Assembly (NCBI GenBank): GCA_937880175.1
Contig: CALFLO010000123.1
Location: forward strand, 1-26,574
Direction: 5' to 3'
Origin: an uncultured Gluconobacter sp.
GTDB lineage: Bacteria; Pseudomonadota; Alphaproteobacteria; Acetobacterales; Acetobacteraceae
DNA: 26,574 nt
Positions 1 to 7,930 of the stretch are shown piece after piece. The first letter of the stretch is position 1. Each line of letters opens with the position of its first letter. The notes below the pieces were generated by a model. That model made no database searches. It was not told the DNA's origin and saw only the letters and a list, made by a program, of their open reading frames with translations. Both the position numbers and the translations under genes were made by a program.

Positions 1-82
1 CCTTGCAGAGCCTGAATCAAAATTCCCTACAAAAATCAATGGGTCCTGAGCCTAGTGGGCCAATGGGACCATTTGCAGCAGT
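1..82. other. Non-coding left edge, possible insertion-sequence end
   Basis: No credible gene is visible here. The AT-rich stretch at 13-40, next to the transposase-like debris at 83-181, has the look of a mobile-element terminus. A perfect 7-bp inverted repeat with a 3-nt spacer (TCGACAG-TTT-CTGTCGA, 90-106) lies just beyond. No paired terminal repeat or target duplication can be seen because the window begins here. Confidence 0.25.
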
Positions 83-181
83 CTACAGATCGACAGTTTC
101 TGTCGAAACGTCGGCGCGCTTGCCCATTTCGAATTCTGCCTTTTTGACCCATTCATTCAACATATGCGCCAGACAGCGCAT
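83..181 (-). pseudogene. Possible remnant of an IS3-family OrfA transposase
   Basis: A 32-residue - strand reading frame ends in a TAG at 83-85 and contains NEWVKKAEFEMGKRADVSTE. This resembles the WVKQAE-x-GKRxGVTT stretch that follows the helix-turn-helix in OrfA of many IS3-family elements. Just upstream in another frame (about 182-230) the codons read RRGFFPEIRACAV, which resembles the N-terminal PEFRxRAV motif of the same proteins. This would fit an OrfA with an internal deletion and a frameshift. The similarity is from memory and short, so this may be chance. No intact transposase or OrfB is present. Confidence 0.35.
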
Positions 182-230
182 GCACGAATTTCAGGAAAAA
201 AACCTCTTCGCAGGATTGATATGCCTGCCT

Positions 231-1184
231 TCAACCTTTGGAGGCTTCCAGATACCGCTGGAATTTGTGCCGGTGCGGGGTTTGGCGTCCGTTTTCTACG
301 GCTACCTCCTGAAGCAGCCAGTGATGAAAGGTCTCCAGCGCTCCTGACAGGCTTCGCGCAAGGGGCCGTGCGAAGTAATAGGCTTCCTCACTCTCCAAAG
401 GGTGGGCAACGAGCTCCAACAACTGCCCCGTGCTGATCTCCTTCTCCACCAAAAAGCGAGGTACGAGTGCACATCCTGCCCCGCCAAGTGCGGCCCCTAC
501 AACAAAGCTGAACTGGTCAAACAGCGGGCCGTGCAAGGATGTTGGCTGAATATTCTGGGCAACAAACCAGCGTTCCCATGCATCCGGCCTTGAAACAAGA
601 TGCAGTAGGGGGGCGGACAGCAGATCCTCACATTTTCGGAAGGAAAACCTTTCATAAAGCTCAGGTGTACATACCGGCACCACCCGCTCCGGCATCAGAT
701 ATGAAACTTCGCTCCCGGGCCATTCTGCCGCACCGAAATGGATGGCGGCATCCAGCGTGTTTTCCGTGAATTCAAAGGCGTGCAGATGGGTATATAGATT
801 AACCGTAATGTCCGGATGCTGCTCCATGAAGGAAGCAAGTCTCGGAGCAAGCCATTGTGTGCCCAGCGTAGGCTGGACTCCGAGGCTGACAGTCCCGCCT
901 CCTGGATTGGCCCGGAAGGCTAGCGTGGCAGACGAAATATAACGCAAAGCCGCCCGGATTTCGCGTGCATAAACGTCACCTGCTCGCGTCAGCCGGACTG
1001 TCTGCCGATCACGGGTAAACAGTGCGGCACCCAGATGCTCCTCAAGAGCACGAATATGTCGGCTGACAGCGCTCTGCGTCAGATTCAACTCTTCGGCCGC
1101 ACTCGTAAAACTCTGATGGCGGGCGGAAGCCTCAAAGGAATACAGAAGCGAAGTGGAAGGTAGAAAACGGCGCGCAATCGCCAT
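231..1184 (-). CDS. LysR-family transcriptional regulator, GcvA-like, of the lysine/pipecolate operon
   Basis: A 317-residue LysR-type DNA-binding regulator. The N-terminal winged helix-turn-helix (about residues 5-65) carries ARHQSFTSAAEELNLTQSAVSRHIRALEEHLGAALF in consecutive parts, the pattern of the GcvA subgroup. The C-terminal part is the substrate-binding effector domain. The longer reading frame opens with a GTG at 1202, but ATG 1184 has an ACGAGG ribosome site 8 nt upstream and places MAIARRFLPS where GcvA-type proteins begin. It diverges from the hglS-amaA-amaB operon. In Pseudomonas putida a LysR gene also sits within the ama/hglS locus, so it probably controls the operon in response to a lysine-derived intermediate; that role is inferred. 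Confidence 0.9.
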   Translation of the reverse strand: MAIARRFLPSTSLLYSFEASARHQSFTSAAEELNLTQSAVSRHIRALEEHLGAALFTRDRQTVRLTRAGDVYAREIRAALRYISSATLAFRANPGGGTVSLGVQPTLGTQWLAPRLASFMEQHPDITVNLYTHLHAFEFTENTLDAAIHFGAAEWPGSEVSYLMPERVVPVCTPELYERFSFRKCEDLLSAPLLHLVSRPDAWERWFVAQNIQPTSLHGPLFDQFSFVVGAALGGAGCALVPRFLVEKEISTGQLLELVAHPLESEEAYYFARPLARSLSGALETFHHWLLQEVAVENGRQTPHRHKFQRYLEASKG

Positions 1185-1258
1185 GCTGGCAGCCTCGTTC
1201 ACATGAGTAAGGAGAGGAGATCATTCCATATCTGCATGACCTCTGTCTTCAATATCGT

Positions 1259-1286
1259 TTGTGAAATGCAACGTGACAATTAAACT
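1259..1286 (+). promoter_or_regulatory. Candidate promoter of the hglS operon
   Basis: TTGTGA (1259-1264) and TAAACT (1281-1286) are separated by 16 nt and each matches the sigma-70 boxes in four of six positions. Transcription would begin about 40 nt before the ATG at 1331. It lies in the divergent gap between the LysR gene and hglS. No clear LysR box was identified. Confidence 0.3.
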
Positions 1287-1330
1287 CCCGAGTCCAGACC
1301 CATTGCGGAATGATGAGGAAAATAACGGCC

Positions 1331-2680
1331 ATGCCGCCCTGTTCGCATGTTTCTCCTGATGAGATCAGGTCACGTTTCGCAAATGCCATGTCAGCCATGT
1401 ACCGCCAGGAGGTTCCCTCCTACGGCACGCTTCTGGATCTGGTGAAAGAGGTCAATCAGCAGACCGTGGATGCAGACCCGGTTCTGAAGATGCGCCTGAA
1501 CAGTGATCATACCTACGCGCGGCTGGACGTGGAACGTCATGGTGCCATCCGACTGGGAACACCCCGCGAGCTGGAAACGTGCCGCAAGGTGTTTGCTGTG
1601 ATGGGCATGTTCCCGGTAGGATATTACGATCTTTCCGTGGCAGGCATTCCTGTTCATTCAACGGCCTTTCGGCCGCTGGATGACGCTGCTCTTTCCCGCA
1701 ATCCGTTCCGGATTTTTACCTCGCTTCTGCGTCCGGAACTGATCGCGGACGAAGGACTGCGGCAGACCGCGATGCATGTTCTGCAAAAGCGCGAGATCTT
1801 TACTCCAGAAACAAAAAACCTCCTCGAACTCCATGACCGGAACGGTGGCCTGACATCTGCGGAGGCAGATCGTTTTGTTTCAAAAACACTTGAGACTTTC
1901 CGCTGGCACAGGGAAGCCAGTGTGAGCGCGAACACCTATCATCGGCTCCATGCCGCCCATCGGCTTGTTGCGGATATCGTGTGCTTCAAGGGCCCGCATG
2001 TAAACCATCTTACTCCCCGCACTCTTGATATCGACGCTGTTCAGGAATTGATGCCTGAACGGGGGATGCAGGCAAAAGCCCGGGTTGAAGGGCCACCAAG
2101 ACGGCTGGTGCCTTTACTGCTGCGCCAAACCAGCTTTGCGGCGCTCAAGGAGGAGATCATCTTTACCGATGGCGAGGCTGGCACCCACACAGCCCGGTTT
2201 GGAGAGATCGAGCAGCGCGGTATTGCCCTGACTCCCAAGGGACGTGCCCTGTACGACACCTTGTTGGAACAGGTCCGGCAGGAAAGCACGACACCCTATG
2301 AGCAGCGTCTTGCCGAGGCATTTCGTGCCTTCCCTGACGATGAACAGGAGTTGCGCCGCCAGAAACTGGCTTTTTTCCGCTACCGGCTCACGACACCAAC
2401 CCTGCCAGCAGGTCGCTCCCTTGAAGACCTTATTGCCGAGGGCGCTGTCATAGCTGTCCCTATCACTTACGAGGATTTTCTGCCCGTCAGTGCCGCTGGT
2501 ATTTTCCAGTCCAATCTGGGGGAACACAAAACGGCTGCCACGATGCAGGCGGCCAGCCGTACTGCCTTTGAAAAAGCTCTGGGCACACCTGTGCAGAACG
2601 AAATGGTGCTTTATGCGGCCATGCAGGCGGCCTCACTGGAGCAAGTCGGGTTGACCGAAACGGAACTGTGCAACGTATGA
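1331..2680 (+). CDS. hglS: 2-oxoadipate dioxygenase/decarboxylase (HglS, DUF1338/YdcJ family)
   Basis: A 449-residue member of the DUF1338 family, Fe(II)-dependent enzymes of VOC-like fold that convert 2-oxoadipate to D-2-hydroxyglutarate in bacterial lysine catabolism. Family hallmarks are AMSAMYRQEVPSYGTLLDLV near the start, SDHTYARLD (His60, Arg64), GPHVNHLTPR (His226) and HTARFGEIEQRG (Glu292/Glu294). As I recall, P. putida HglS uses His70, Arg74, His226 and Glu294; the spacings His-to-Arg (4) and His-to-Glu (68) agree. ATG 1331 is chosen over ATG 1310 because GAGGAAA lies about 9 nt upstream and MPPCSHVSPDEIR matches the family start. Its TGA overlaps the ATG of amaA. The product would feed 2-oxoglutarate through a D-2-hydroxyglutarate dehydrogenase elsewhere. 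Confidence 0.92.
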   Translation: MPPCSHVSPDEIRSRFANAMSAMYRQEVPSYGTLLDLVKEVNQQTVDADPVLKMRLNSDHTYARLDVERHGAIRLGTPRELETCRKVFAVMGMFPVGYYDLSVAGIPVHSTAFRPLDDAALSRNPFRIFTSLLRPELIADEGLRQTAMHVLQKREIFTPETKNLLELHDRNGGLTSAEADRFVSKTLETFRWHREASVSANTYHRLHAAHRLVADIVCFKGPHVNHLTPRTLDIDAVQELMPERGMQAKARVEGPPRRLVPLLLRQTSFAALKEEIIFTDGEAGTHTARFGEIEQRGIALTPKGRALYDTLLEQVRQESTTPYEQRLAEAFRAFPDDEQELRRQKLAFFRYRLTTPTLPAGRSLEDLIAEGAVIAVPITYEDFLPVSAAGIFQSNLGEHKTAATMQAASRTAFEKALGTPVQNEMVLYAAMQAASLEQVGLTETELCNV

Positions 2681-3963
2681 ACAACGATCCCCTGACACAT
2701 GGCCTCTGGGAACGCACCGCACCACCAGCACCGAACACAAATATCCTGTCAGATGACCTTTACGCAGATGTGGTCGTGGTCGGAGCAGGCTATACCGGCC
2801 TCAGCGCTGCGCTAAAAATTGGCACAGCCGGACGCTCCTGCGTTGTTCTGGAAGCAGAGGAAATCGGTTTCGGAGGCTCCGGCAGGAATGTCGGACTTGT
2901 CAACGCCGGTCTCTGGTTGCAACCGGCGGACGTACACAAGGCGCTGGGCCAGCCATATGGAGATCGCATTCTCTCCCTGCTCGATCAGGCACCTTCCGTG
3001 GTGTACGATCTGATAGCCAGACACGGCATTTCATGTGAGGCCTCACGGCCCGGCACACTGCATTGTGGTGTTGGAGCCGCTGGAGACAGACAACTGCGGG
3101 AACGGGAACGCCAATGGCGGGGCTTCGGAGCAGATGTCGTCCTGCTGGACCGGGATGAAACCGCGGCCCTGACCGGCAGCAAACGCTATTCCAGCGCCCT
3201 GCTGGACCGCAGGGCAGGCACCATCCAACCCCTCGCCTATGCCCGCGGGCTGGCAGATGCCGCCCTTGCCGCAGGCGCACACATCTTCACCAAAAGCGCA
3301 GTCAGAAGCACGACAAGGCAGACAGACGGCTCCTGGCGACTGACCACACAGAACGGCAGCGTCACAGCACGCTGGGTGATCGTGGCGACAAATGCCTACA
3401 CGGTCTCCCCATGGTCCAACCTCCGGACGGAGTTGGTACCATTGCCCTATTTCAATATCGCCACCACGCCGCTTCCCCCTGCCATACGCCAGAGCGTACT
3501 GCCACAGGGGCATGGAATCTGGGATACAAAAGAAATATTGACATCCGCACGAATGGACCAGGCGGGACGACTGGTCATTGGCAGTGTGGGTGCGCTGCGG
3601 CATGGTGGCGCTGCCATTCATGAAGCCTGGGCAAAGCGGGCCATGCATCGCCTCTTCCCGCAGACACGGAATATTCCCTTTGAGAGCGCATGGTGGGGCA
3701 CAATCGGCATGACTCCCGATCATGTGCCACGCTTCCACTGCATGGCGGATCGGATCGTCACGATGTGCGGCTATAATGGCCGCGGGATCGGTCCGGGCAC
3801 CGTATTCGGAATTGCTCTGGCTGAGCTGGCTCTGGGCACACGGGCTTTGTCCCAGATGCCGCTTGCCTGCCAGCCCGTACGCCGCATCACCGGCCGCACG
3901 ATGCGGGAAGCCGTCTATGAACTGGGGTCAGCCGCATCCCATCTGGTCACAGATCGCTTCTAA
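2677..3963 (+). CDS. amaA: L-pipecolate oxidase (FAD-dependent, DAO family)
   Basis: A 428-residue flavoprotein of the D-amino-acid oxidase/glycine oxidase superfamily. The FAD-binding motif VVVGAGYTGLSAAL (about residues 34-47) is followed by FGGSGRNVGLVNAGLWL, a form I associate with AmaA pipecolate oxidases rather than PuuB, and by CGYNGRGIGPGTVFG in the C-terminal FAD-binding part. The length equals what I recall for P. putida AmaA (428). The enzyme would oxidise L-pipecolate to delta1-piperideine-6-carboxylate. ATG 2677 overlaps the hglS stop as ATGA; a GTG at 2668 is an alternative. Other N-alkyl amino acid or gamma-glutamylputrescine oxidase activity cannot be excluded from sequence, but the neighbours strongly favour pipecolate. 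Confidence 0.87.
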   Translation: MNNDPLTHGLWERTAPPAPNTNILSDDLYADVVVVGAGYTGLSAALKIGTAGRSCVVLEAEEIGFGGSGRNVGLVNAGLWLQPADVHKALGQPYGDRILSLLDQAPSVVYDLIARHGISCEASRPGTLHCGVGAAGDRQLRERERQWRGFGADVVLLDRDETAALTGSKRYSSALLDRRAGTIQPLAYARGLADAALAAGAHIFTKSAVRSTTRQTDGSWRLTTQNGSVTARWVIVATNAYTVSPWSNLRTELVPLPYFNIATTPLPPAIRQSVLPQGHGIWDTKEILTSARMDQAGRLVIGSVGALRHGGAAIHEAWAKRAMHRLFPQTRNIPFESAWWGTIGMTPDHVPRFHCMADRIVTMCGYNGRGIGPGTVFGIALAELALGTRALSQMPLACQPVRRITGRTMREAVYELGSAASHLVTDRF

Positions 3964-4016
3964 ACATCCCGCTGTCTTCAGCACTCTTCCCTGCAACTAT
4001 CCGGAACTTTCTTTTC

Positions 4017-5552
4017 ATGACGGCCTCTCTCTCTTCCCAGACCAGCACACTCCTTGCCAGCCTCGACATTCCGGCAGCGCACTACAGGCAGGGCACGCTT
4101 GTCGTGACGTCTCCTCTGACGGGGGAAGAAATCGCACGCGTCGCGGAAGTCACTTCGCAGGACACGACGGACAGGATCGGCGCATCTTGCGTGGCTTTTC
4201 AGGCATGGCGTCAGGTTCCCGCACCCCGCCGTGGTGAACTTGTGCGGCTTCTGGGTGAAGAACTGCGCGCTGGCAAGGAAACCCTTGGACAACTGGTTTC
4301 TCTTGAGGCCGGGAAATCTCCGTCCGAGGGGCTGGGTGAAGTGCAGGAGATGATCGATATCTGCGATTTCGCAGTCGGCCTTTCTCGCCAGCTTTACGGC
4401 CTGACCATCCCTTCTGAACGCCCGGACCACCGCCTGACGGAACAGTGGCACCCCATGGGGCCGGTCGGCATCATCTCCGCATTTAATTTCCCTGTCGCCG
4501 TCTGGTGCTGGAATGCGGCTCTGGCCCTGGTCTGCGGCGATCCGGTCATCTGGAAGCCATCAGAAAAAACGCCTCTGACCGCTCTGGCCACACAGGCTCT
4601 TTTCCTGCGGGCCGCGGCCCGTTTTGGCGATACTCCGGCAGATCTCAGCACCGTGCTGATCGGTGGACGGGAAATCGGCGAACTGTTGGTTGATGATGCC
4701 CGTGTTCCCGTTATCTCTGCAACCGGCTCCACACGCATGGGCCGTTCGGTTGGCGAGCGCGTAGCCCGCCGCTTTGGCCGCTCCATCCTGGAGCTGGGTG
4801 GTAACAATGCCTCCATCGTCACACCTTCAGCCGACCTGGACCTTACCCTCCGGGCCGTTGCGTTCGGTGCAATGGGCACGGCAGGTCAGCGCTGCACCAC
4901 ACTGCGTCGCCTGCTGGTTCACAGCAGCATCTACGACCAACTCGTTCCGAAACTGGCCAACGTCTATCGCACCATCAGCGTCGGCAACCCGCTGAAAGGC
5001 AATGCCCTCGTCGGCCCGCTCATCGATGAAGCCGCTTTCACTGCCATGCAGACCAGCCTTGACGCTGCCAAGGCGGCAGGAGGGACCATTCATGGAGGTA
5101 ATCGCGAAAACATCAACGGTGCAGGCTCATTCTACGCCCGCCCCGCACTGGTTGAAATGAAGGCCCAGACAGGCCCTGTCCTAGAAGAGACATTCGCACC
5201 CATTCTGTATGTCATGAAATATGACACGCTTGCCGATGCGATCGCACTTCAGAACGACGTCCCGCAGGGTCTGTCTTCCTCCATTTTTAGCACCGATATT
5301 CGCGATATCGAACTGTTCCTCTCTGCCCGTGGATCAGATTGCGGCATTGCAAACGTCAATATGGGGCCATCGGGTGCAGAAATCGGTGGTGCATTTGGCG
5401 GGGAAAAGGAAACCGGTGGCGGCCGCGAGTCCGGTTCCGATGCATGGAAAGGCTATATGCGCCGCCAGACCAACGCCATCAATTACGGTCGCACCCTCCC
5501 GCTGGCACAGGGTGTGAAATTTGATATCGATGATGGGTCCGCGAAAGGTTGA
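4017..5552 (+). CDS. amaB: Delta1-piperideine-6-carboxylate / L-2-aminoadipate-6-semialdehyde dehydrogenase (ALDH7, antiquitin-like)
   Basis: A 511-residue NAD(P)+-dependent aldehyde dehydrogenase. Catalytic features are intact: SAFNFP with Asn157, LELGGNN with Glu259, and GQRCTTLRRL with the nucleophile Cys293. The GQRCTT form and GFVNVNMGPSGAEIGGAFGG-like C-terminal region (here ANVNMGPSGAEIGGAFGG) are typical of ALDH7/antiquitin, whose members oxidise the semialdehyde in equilibrium with piperideine-6-carboxylate to L-2-aminoadipate. It starts 53 nt after amaA with only a weak CCGGAAC ribosome site, and its TGA overlaps the TTG start of the next gene, so all four genes form one transcriptional unit. 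It is the direct next step after AmaA. Confidence 0.92.
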   Translation: MTASLSSQTSTLLASLDIPAAHYRQGTLVVTSPLTGEEIARVAEVTSQDTTDRIGASCVAFQAWRQVPAPRRGELVRLLGEELRAGKETLGQLVSLEAGKSPSEGLGEVQEMIDICDFAVGLSRQLYGLTIPSERPDHRLTEQWHPMGPVGIISAFNFPVAVWCWNAALALVCGDPVIWKPSEKTPLTALATQALFLRAAARFGDTPADLSTVLIGGREIGELLVDDARVPVISATGSTRMGRSVGERVARRFGRSILELGGNNASIVTPSADLDLTLRAVAFGAMGTAGQRCTTLRRLLVHSSIYDQLVPKLANVYRTISVGNPLKGNALVGPLIDEAAFTAMQTSLDAAKAAGGTIHGGNRENINGAGSFYARPALVEMKAQTGPVLEETFAPILYVMKYDTLADAIALQNDVPQGLSSSIFSTDIRDIELFLSARGSDCGIANVNMGPSGAEIGGAFGGEKETGGGRESGSDAWKGYMRRQTNAINYGRTLPLAQGVKFDIDDGSAKG

Positions 5553-6442
5553 AGTATTTTTCTTCTGCTGAGACACAGGACCTTCTCCCATGGGAGGCCC
5601 TGATTGATACACTCGCGCAAGCCGTGTCTGATTATGCTGCGGGAACCATCATCTGTCCTGAGCGGATGGTGCTCCCGGCTGCAAACGGGCATGCGTATCA
5701 GATGTGCATGCCTACAGTGGCACCGGATCTGCTCGTCACAAAACTGCTGACCATTTTTCCTGAAAATGCCCATCATGCGCGCCCCACCATACAGGGGCAG
5801 GTCCTGTGTGCGGATGGTCAGACCGGCACGTTTCTGTTCGGGCTCGACGGGCAAATGGTAACGATGCGCAGAACGGCGGCCATGAGCCTTCTGGCAATCC
5901 GCTGTCTTCATACCCAAACTCCCGAACGGGTATTGATTATCGGAACCGGCATACAGGCACAGGCCCATGCCGAAGCCCTGTGCAGCCTCTATCCGGATGT
6001 GAAAATCGCTATTCGCGGACGCACACGGGCCGCCGCCGGGAAAATCTGTGCTTCCCTCGGGAGACAGAATATCTGCGTGGCTGAAACCCCGAATGACACT
6101 TATGATGTCGTCATTACTGTGACTTCAAGCAAAGCGGTCCTTTATGACGAGCCAGCCAGACCAGGCTGTCTGGTGATTGGCGTGGGAGCCTATCGTCCCG
6201 ACATGATCGAGATCGGATCGCGCACCATCACAGGTAGCGTGATTTACGTTGATGATCCTGTCGGTGCCCCCACAGAAGCCGGGGATATTATCCAGGCCGG
6301 AATAAGCTGGGATTGGGTCCGTGCGCTTGCAGAGGCTCAAAAAATGCCACCTCCATCGAAAAATTCCGTCTTCTTCAAATCGGTCGGCTGCGGAGCATGG
6401 GATCTCGCGGCTGGGCGGCTTGCAAGACAGCAAATGGGCTGA
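5549..6442 (+). CDS. Ornithine cyclodeaminase/mu-crystallin family reductase, candidate delta1-piperideine-2-carboxylate reductase
   Basis: A 297-residue NAD(P)-binding protein of the OCD/mu-crystallin family. The substrate half begins KYFSSAETQDLLPWEALIDTL and carries TKLLTIFPENA with the conserved Lys; the Rossmann half has LIIGTGIQAQAHAEAL (about residues 129-144) and FGLDGQMVTMRRTAAMS. Family members include ornithine cyclodeaminase, ketimine reductases and piperideine/pyrroline-2-carboxylate reductases. After amaA and amaB the most economical role is reduction of delta1-piperideine-2-carboxylate to L-pipecolate, the job done by the unrelated DpkA in P. putida. TTG 5549 is the only usable start: an in-frame stop lies at 5531-5533, and it overlaps the amaB TGA. 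AAAGG directly abuts it, so coupled translation is likely. Confidence 0.8.
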   Translation: MKYFSSAETQDLLPWEALIDTLAQAVSDYAAGTIICPERMVLPAANGHAYQMCMPTVAPDLLVTKLLTIFPENAHHARPTIQGQVLCADGQTGTFLFGLDGQMVTMRRTAAMSLLAIRCLHTQTPERVLIIGTGIQAQAHAEALCSLYPDVKIAIRGRTRAAAGKICASLGRQNICVAETPNDTYDVVITVTSSKAVLYDEPARPGCLVIGVGAYRPDMIEIGSRTITGSVIYVDDPVGAPTEAGDIIQAGISWDWVRALAEAQKMPPPSKNSVFFKSVGCGAWDLAAGRLARQQMG

Positions 6443-6526
6443 CCCATATGCCAACATGGCACGGTTTAGTTCCGGACTTTTAAGGACGGGATTGTGCCGC
6501 GTTGTTCAATGCCACAGATCAACAGA

Positions 6527-6583
6527 TCCTGTGCATGACACACGATCCTCAAGACGATGAAGAACCGTGCGTCATGCACAGGA
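6527..6583. terminator. Long hairpin between converging genes, possible bidirectional terminator
   Basis: TCCTGTGCATGACACACG (6527-6544) pairs with CGTGCGTCATGCACAGGA (6566-6583): 18-bp arms with one mismatch and a 21-nt loop. In the - strand transcript that position becomes a U-G wobble, so the stem is uninterrupted there. It lies between the ends of the OCD-family gene and the M20 gene. No run of T follows on either strand, so it is not a classical intrinsic terminator. It could protect 3' ends or act with Rho. Confidence 0.5.
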
Positions 6584-6598
6584 TAACGCCCTAAAAGA

Positions 6599-7894
6599 TT
6601 ATTTTCCCGCTCTTGCGCGAAGCAGGCGCTCCAGCAGTCCCACGCCCTGCATGAAATCGTCCATTTCCATGCTTTCGTCCGGGTTATGGCTTCCATTGGC
6701 ATTCCGCACGAACAGCATTTCCGTCGGAACACCCTGCCCGGCAAATGTCGCCGCATCGTGTCCCGCACCGCTTGGCATCGAGAGAACAGGCAACCCCATT
6801 TCAGCGGCAAGACTTCGCGCCTGGGTCTGAAGCGTTTCATCCATGATGGCCGGAGTACTGCGGGTGCGTGGCCCCAGATCGACCTGAACATGATACTCCG
6901 TTTCCACTCGCCGGGCCTGCGCGATCACAAGAGCATTCATGCGTTCAAGCAGGACTTCATCGCGGGAGCGGATGTCGATCACAAGCTCCAGCCGCCCCGG
7001 AACGGCAGCGAAATTCGCCTGTGCCGGATCGGTCTGGCAGACGCCAAATGTAAGGGTCATCTCTTCCCCGGCGGCTTCCACCTTTTTCCAGGCCTCATGC
7101 AGCGCCATCATCATGCTGGCCCCTGCCATGACCGCATCCGAGCGGAAACGACGGGGGGTCGCCCCCGAATGGGCATACTCTCCATGGATCACGGCCGAGC
7201 GATACCGCGTGCTGCCGCAGATCCCCGTCACGATCCCGACCGGAACGCCCGCTTCCGGAAGAACCGGCCCCTGTTCAATGTGAAGCTCGACGAAACAGTC
7301 GATTTTCGCGGGATCCAGAACGGGAGCCCGACCACACAGATCCGGCTCCGCTCCACATTCCAGCATATGCTGCCGCAGACTGACCCGGTCATCGCTCCGC
7401 GGTGTGTCAAGCGCAGAAGGATCCAGCAGTCCGAACGCCGTGCGGCTGCCCAGATAGGAGAGAGGGAACCAGACACTTTCCTCGGCCCTTGTCACGATAA
7501 GCGTCGTGTCCCGCTCAGGACAAAAGCCAGCCTTCACCCAGGAACACAGAACCAGCAGACCAGCCACAGCGCCAGCCGCTCCGTCGAAATTCCCACCACA
7601 GGGGACGGTATCGACATGCGATCCCGTCATGACAACAGGAAGGCTCCGGTCCCGTCCCGCCAGTGTCAGGAAAAGATTGGACGCCCAGTCTCGGCGGATT
7701 TCCAACCCGTATTCGCGGGCGGTCTCCATGAACAGGGCATGAGCGAGGTTTTCTTCCTGCCCATAGGACGGACGCGTCATGCCACGGCCATCAAAACCGA
7801 TCTGATACAAGCGATCGAAAATATTGCATCCCAGAGCGACGTCCGGAACGGGGCTGGAAATAACGTCTGTCGCAGCAGCAGGAAAACTGGCCAT
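6599..7894 (-). CDS. M20-family amidohydrolase, hydantoinase/N-carbamoyl-amino-acid hydrolase type
   Basis: A 431-residue binuclear-zinc amidohydrolase of the M20 family, hydantoinase/carbamoylase branch (N-carbamoyl-L-amino acid amidohydrolases, allantoate and ureidoglycine amidohydrolases). Metal-site motifs in order are GSHVDTVPCGGNFDGAAG, RAEES, ELHIEQGP and, near the C-terminus, NGSHNPDE. STRYRS and GEYAHSGATP border the dimerisation/lid domain, as is usual for the branch. ATG 7894 has AAGGA 6 nt upstream. It is the second gene of a - strand pair, 36 nt after the VOC gene. The substrate (carbamoyl amino acid, allantoate or another amide) cannot be assigned. No cyclic hydantoinase or allantoinase gene is in the window. 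Confidence 0.85.
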   Translation of the reverse strand: MASFPAAATDVISSPVPDVALGCNIFDRLYQIGFDGRGMTRPSYGQEENLAHALFMETAREYGLEIRRDWASNLFLTLAGRDRSLPVVMTGSHVDTVPCGGNFDGAAGAVAGLLVLCSWVKAGFCPERDTTLIVTRAEESVWFPLSYLGSRTAFGLLDPSALDTPRSDDRVSLRQHMLECGAEPDLCGRAPVLDPAKIDCFVELHIEQGPVLPEAGVPVGIVTGICGSTRYRSAVIHGEYAHSGATPRRFRSDAVMAGASMMMALHEAWKKVEAAGEEMTLTFGVCQTDPAQANFAAVPGRLELVIDIRSRDEVLLERMNALVIAQARRVETEYHVQVDLGPRTRSTPAIMDETLQTQARSLAAEMGLPVLSMPSGAGHDAATFAGQGVPTEMLFVRNANGSHNPDESMEMDDFMQGVGLLERLLRARAGK

Positions 7895-7930
7895 GAAGGA
7901 TCCTTCGTACGTCTCGGTCGGGAGTATGTC

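Noticed and set aside
1220..1314. An 8-bp inverted repeat ATCATTCC / GGAATGAT in the LysR-hglS gap
   Set aside because: The arms are 79 nt apart and one overlaps the upstream ATG of hglS; this is compatible with chance.
3043..3738. A 231-codon open frame on the - strand
   Set aside because: It is antisense to amaA, which carries intact FAD-binding motifs; the frame has no recognisable domain.
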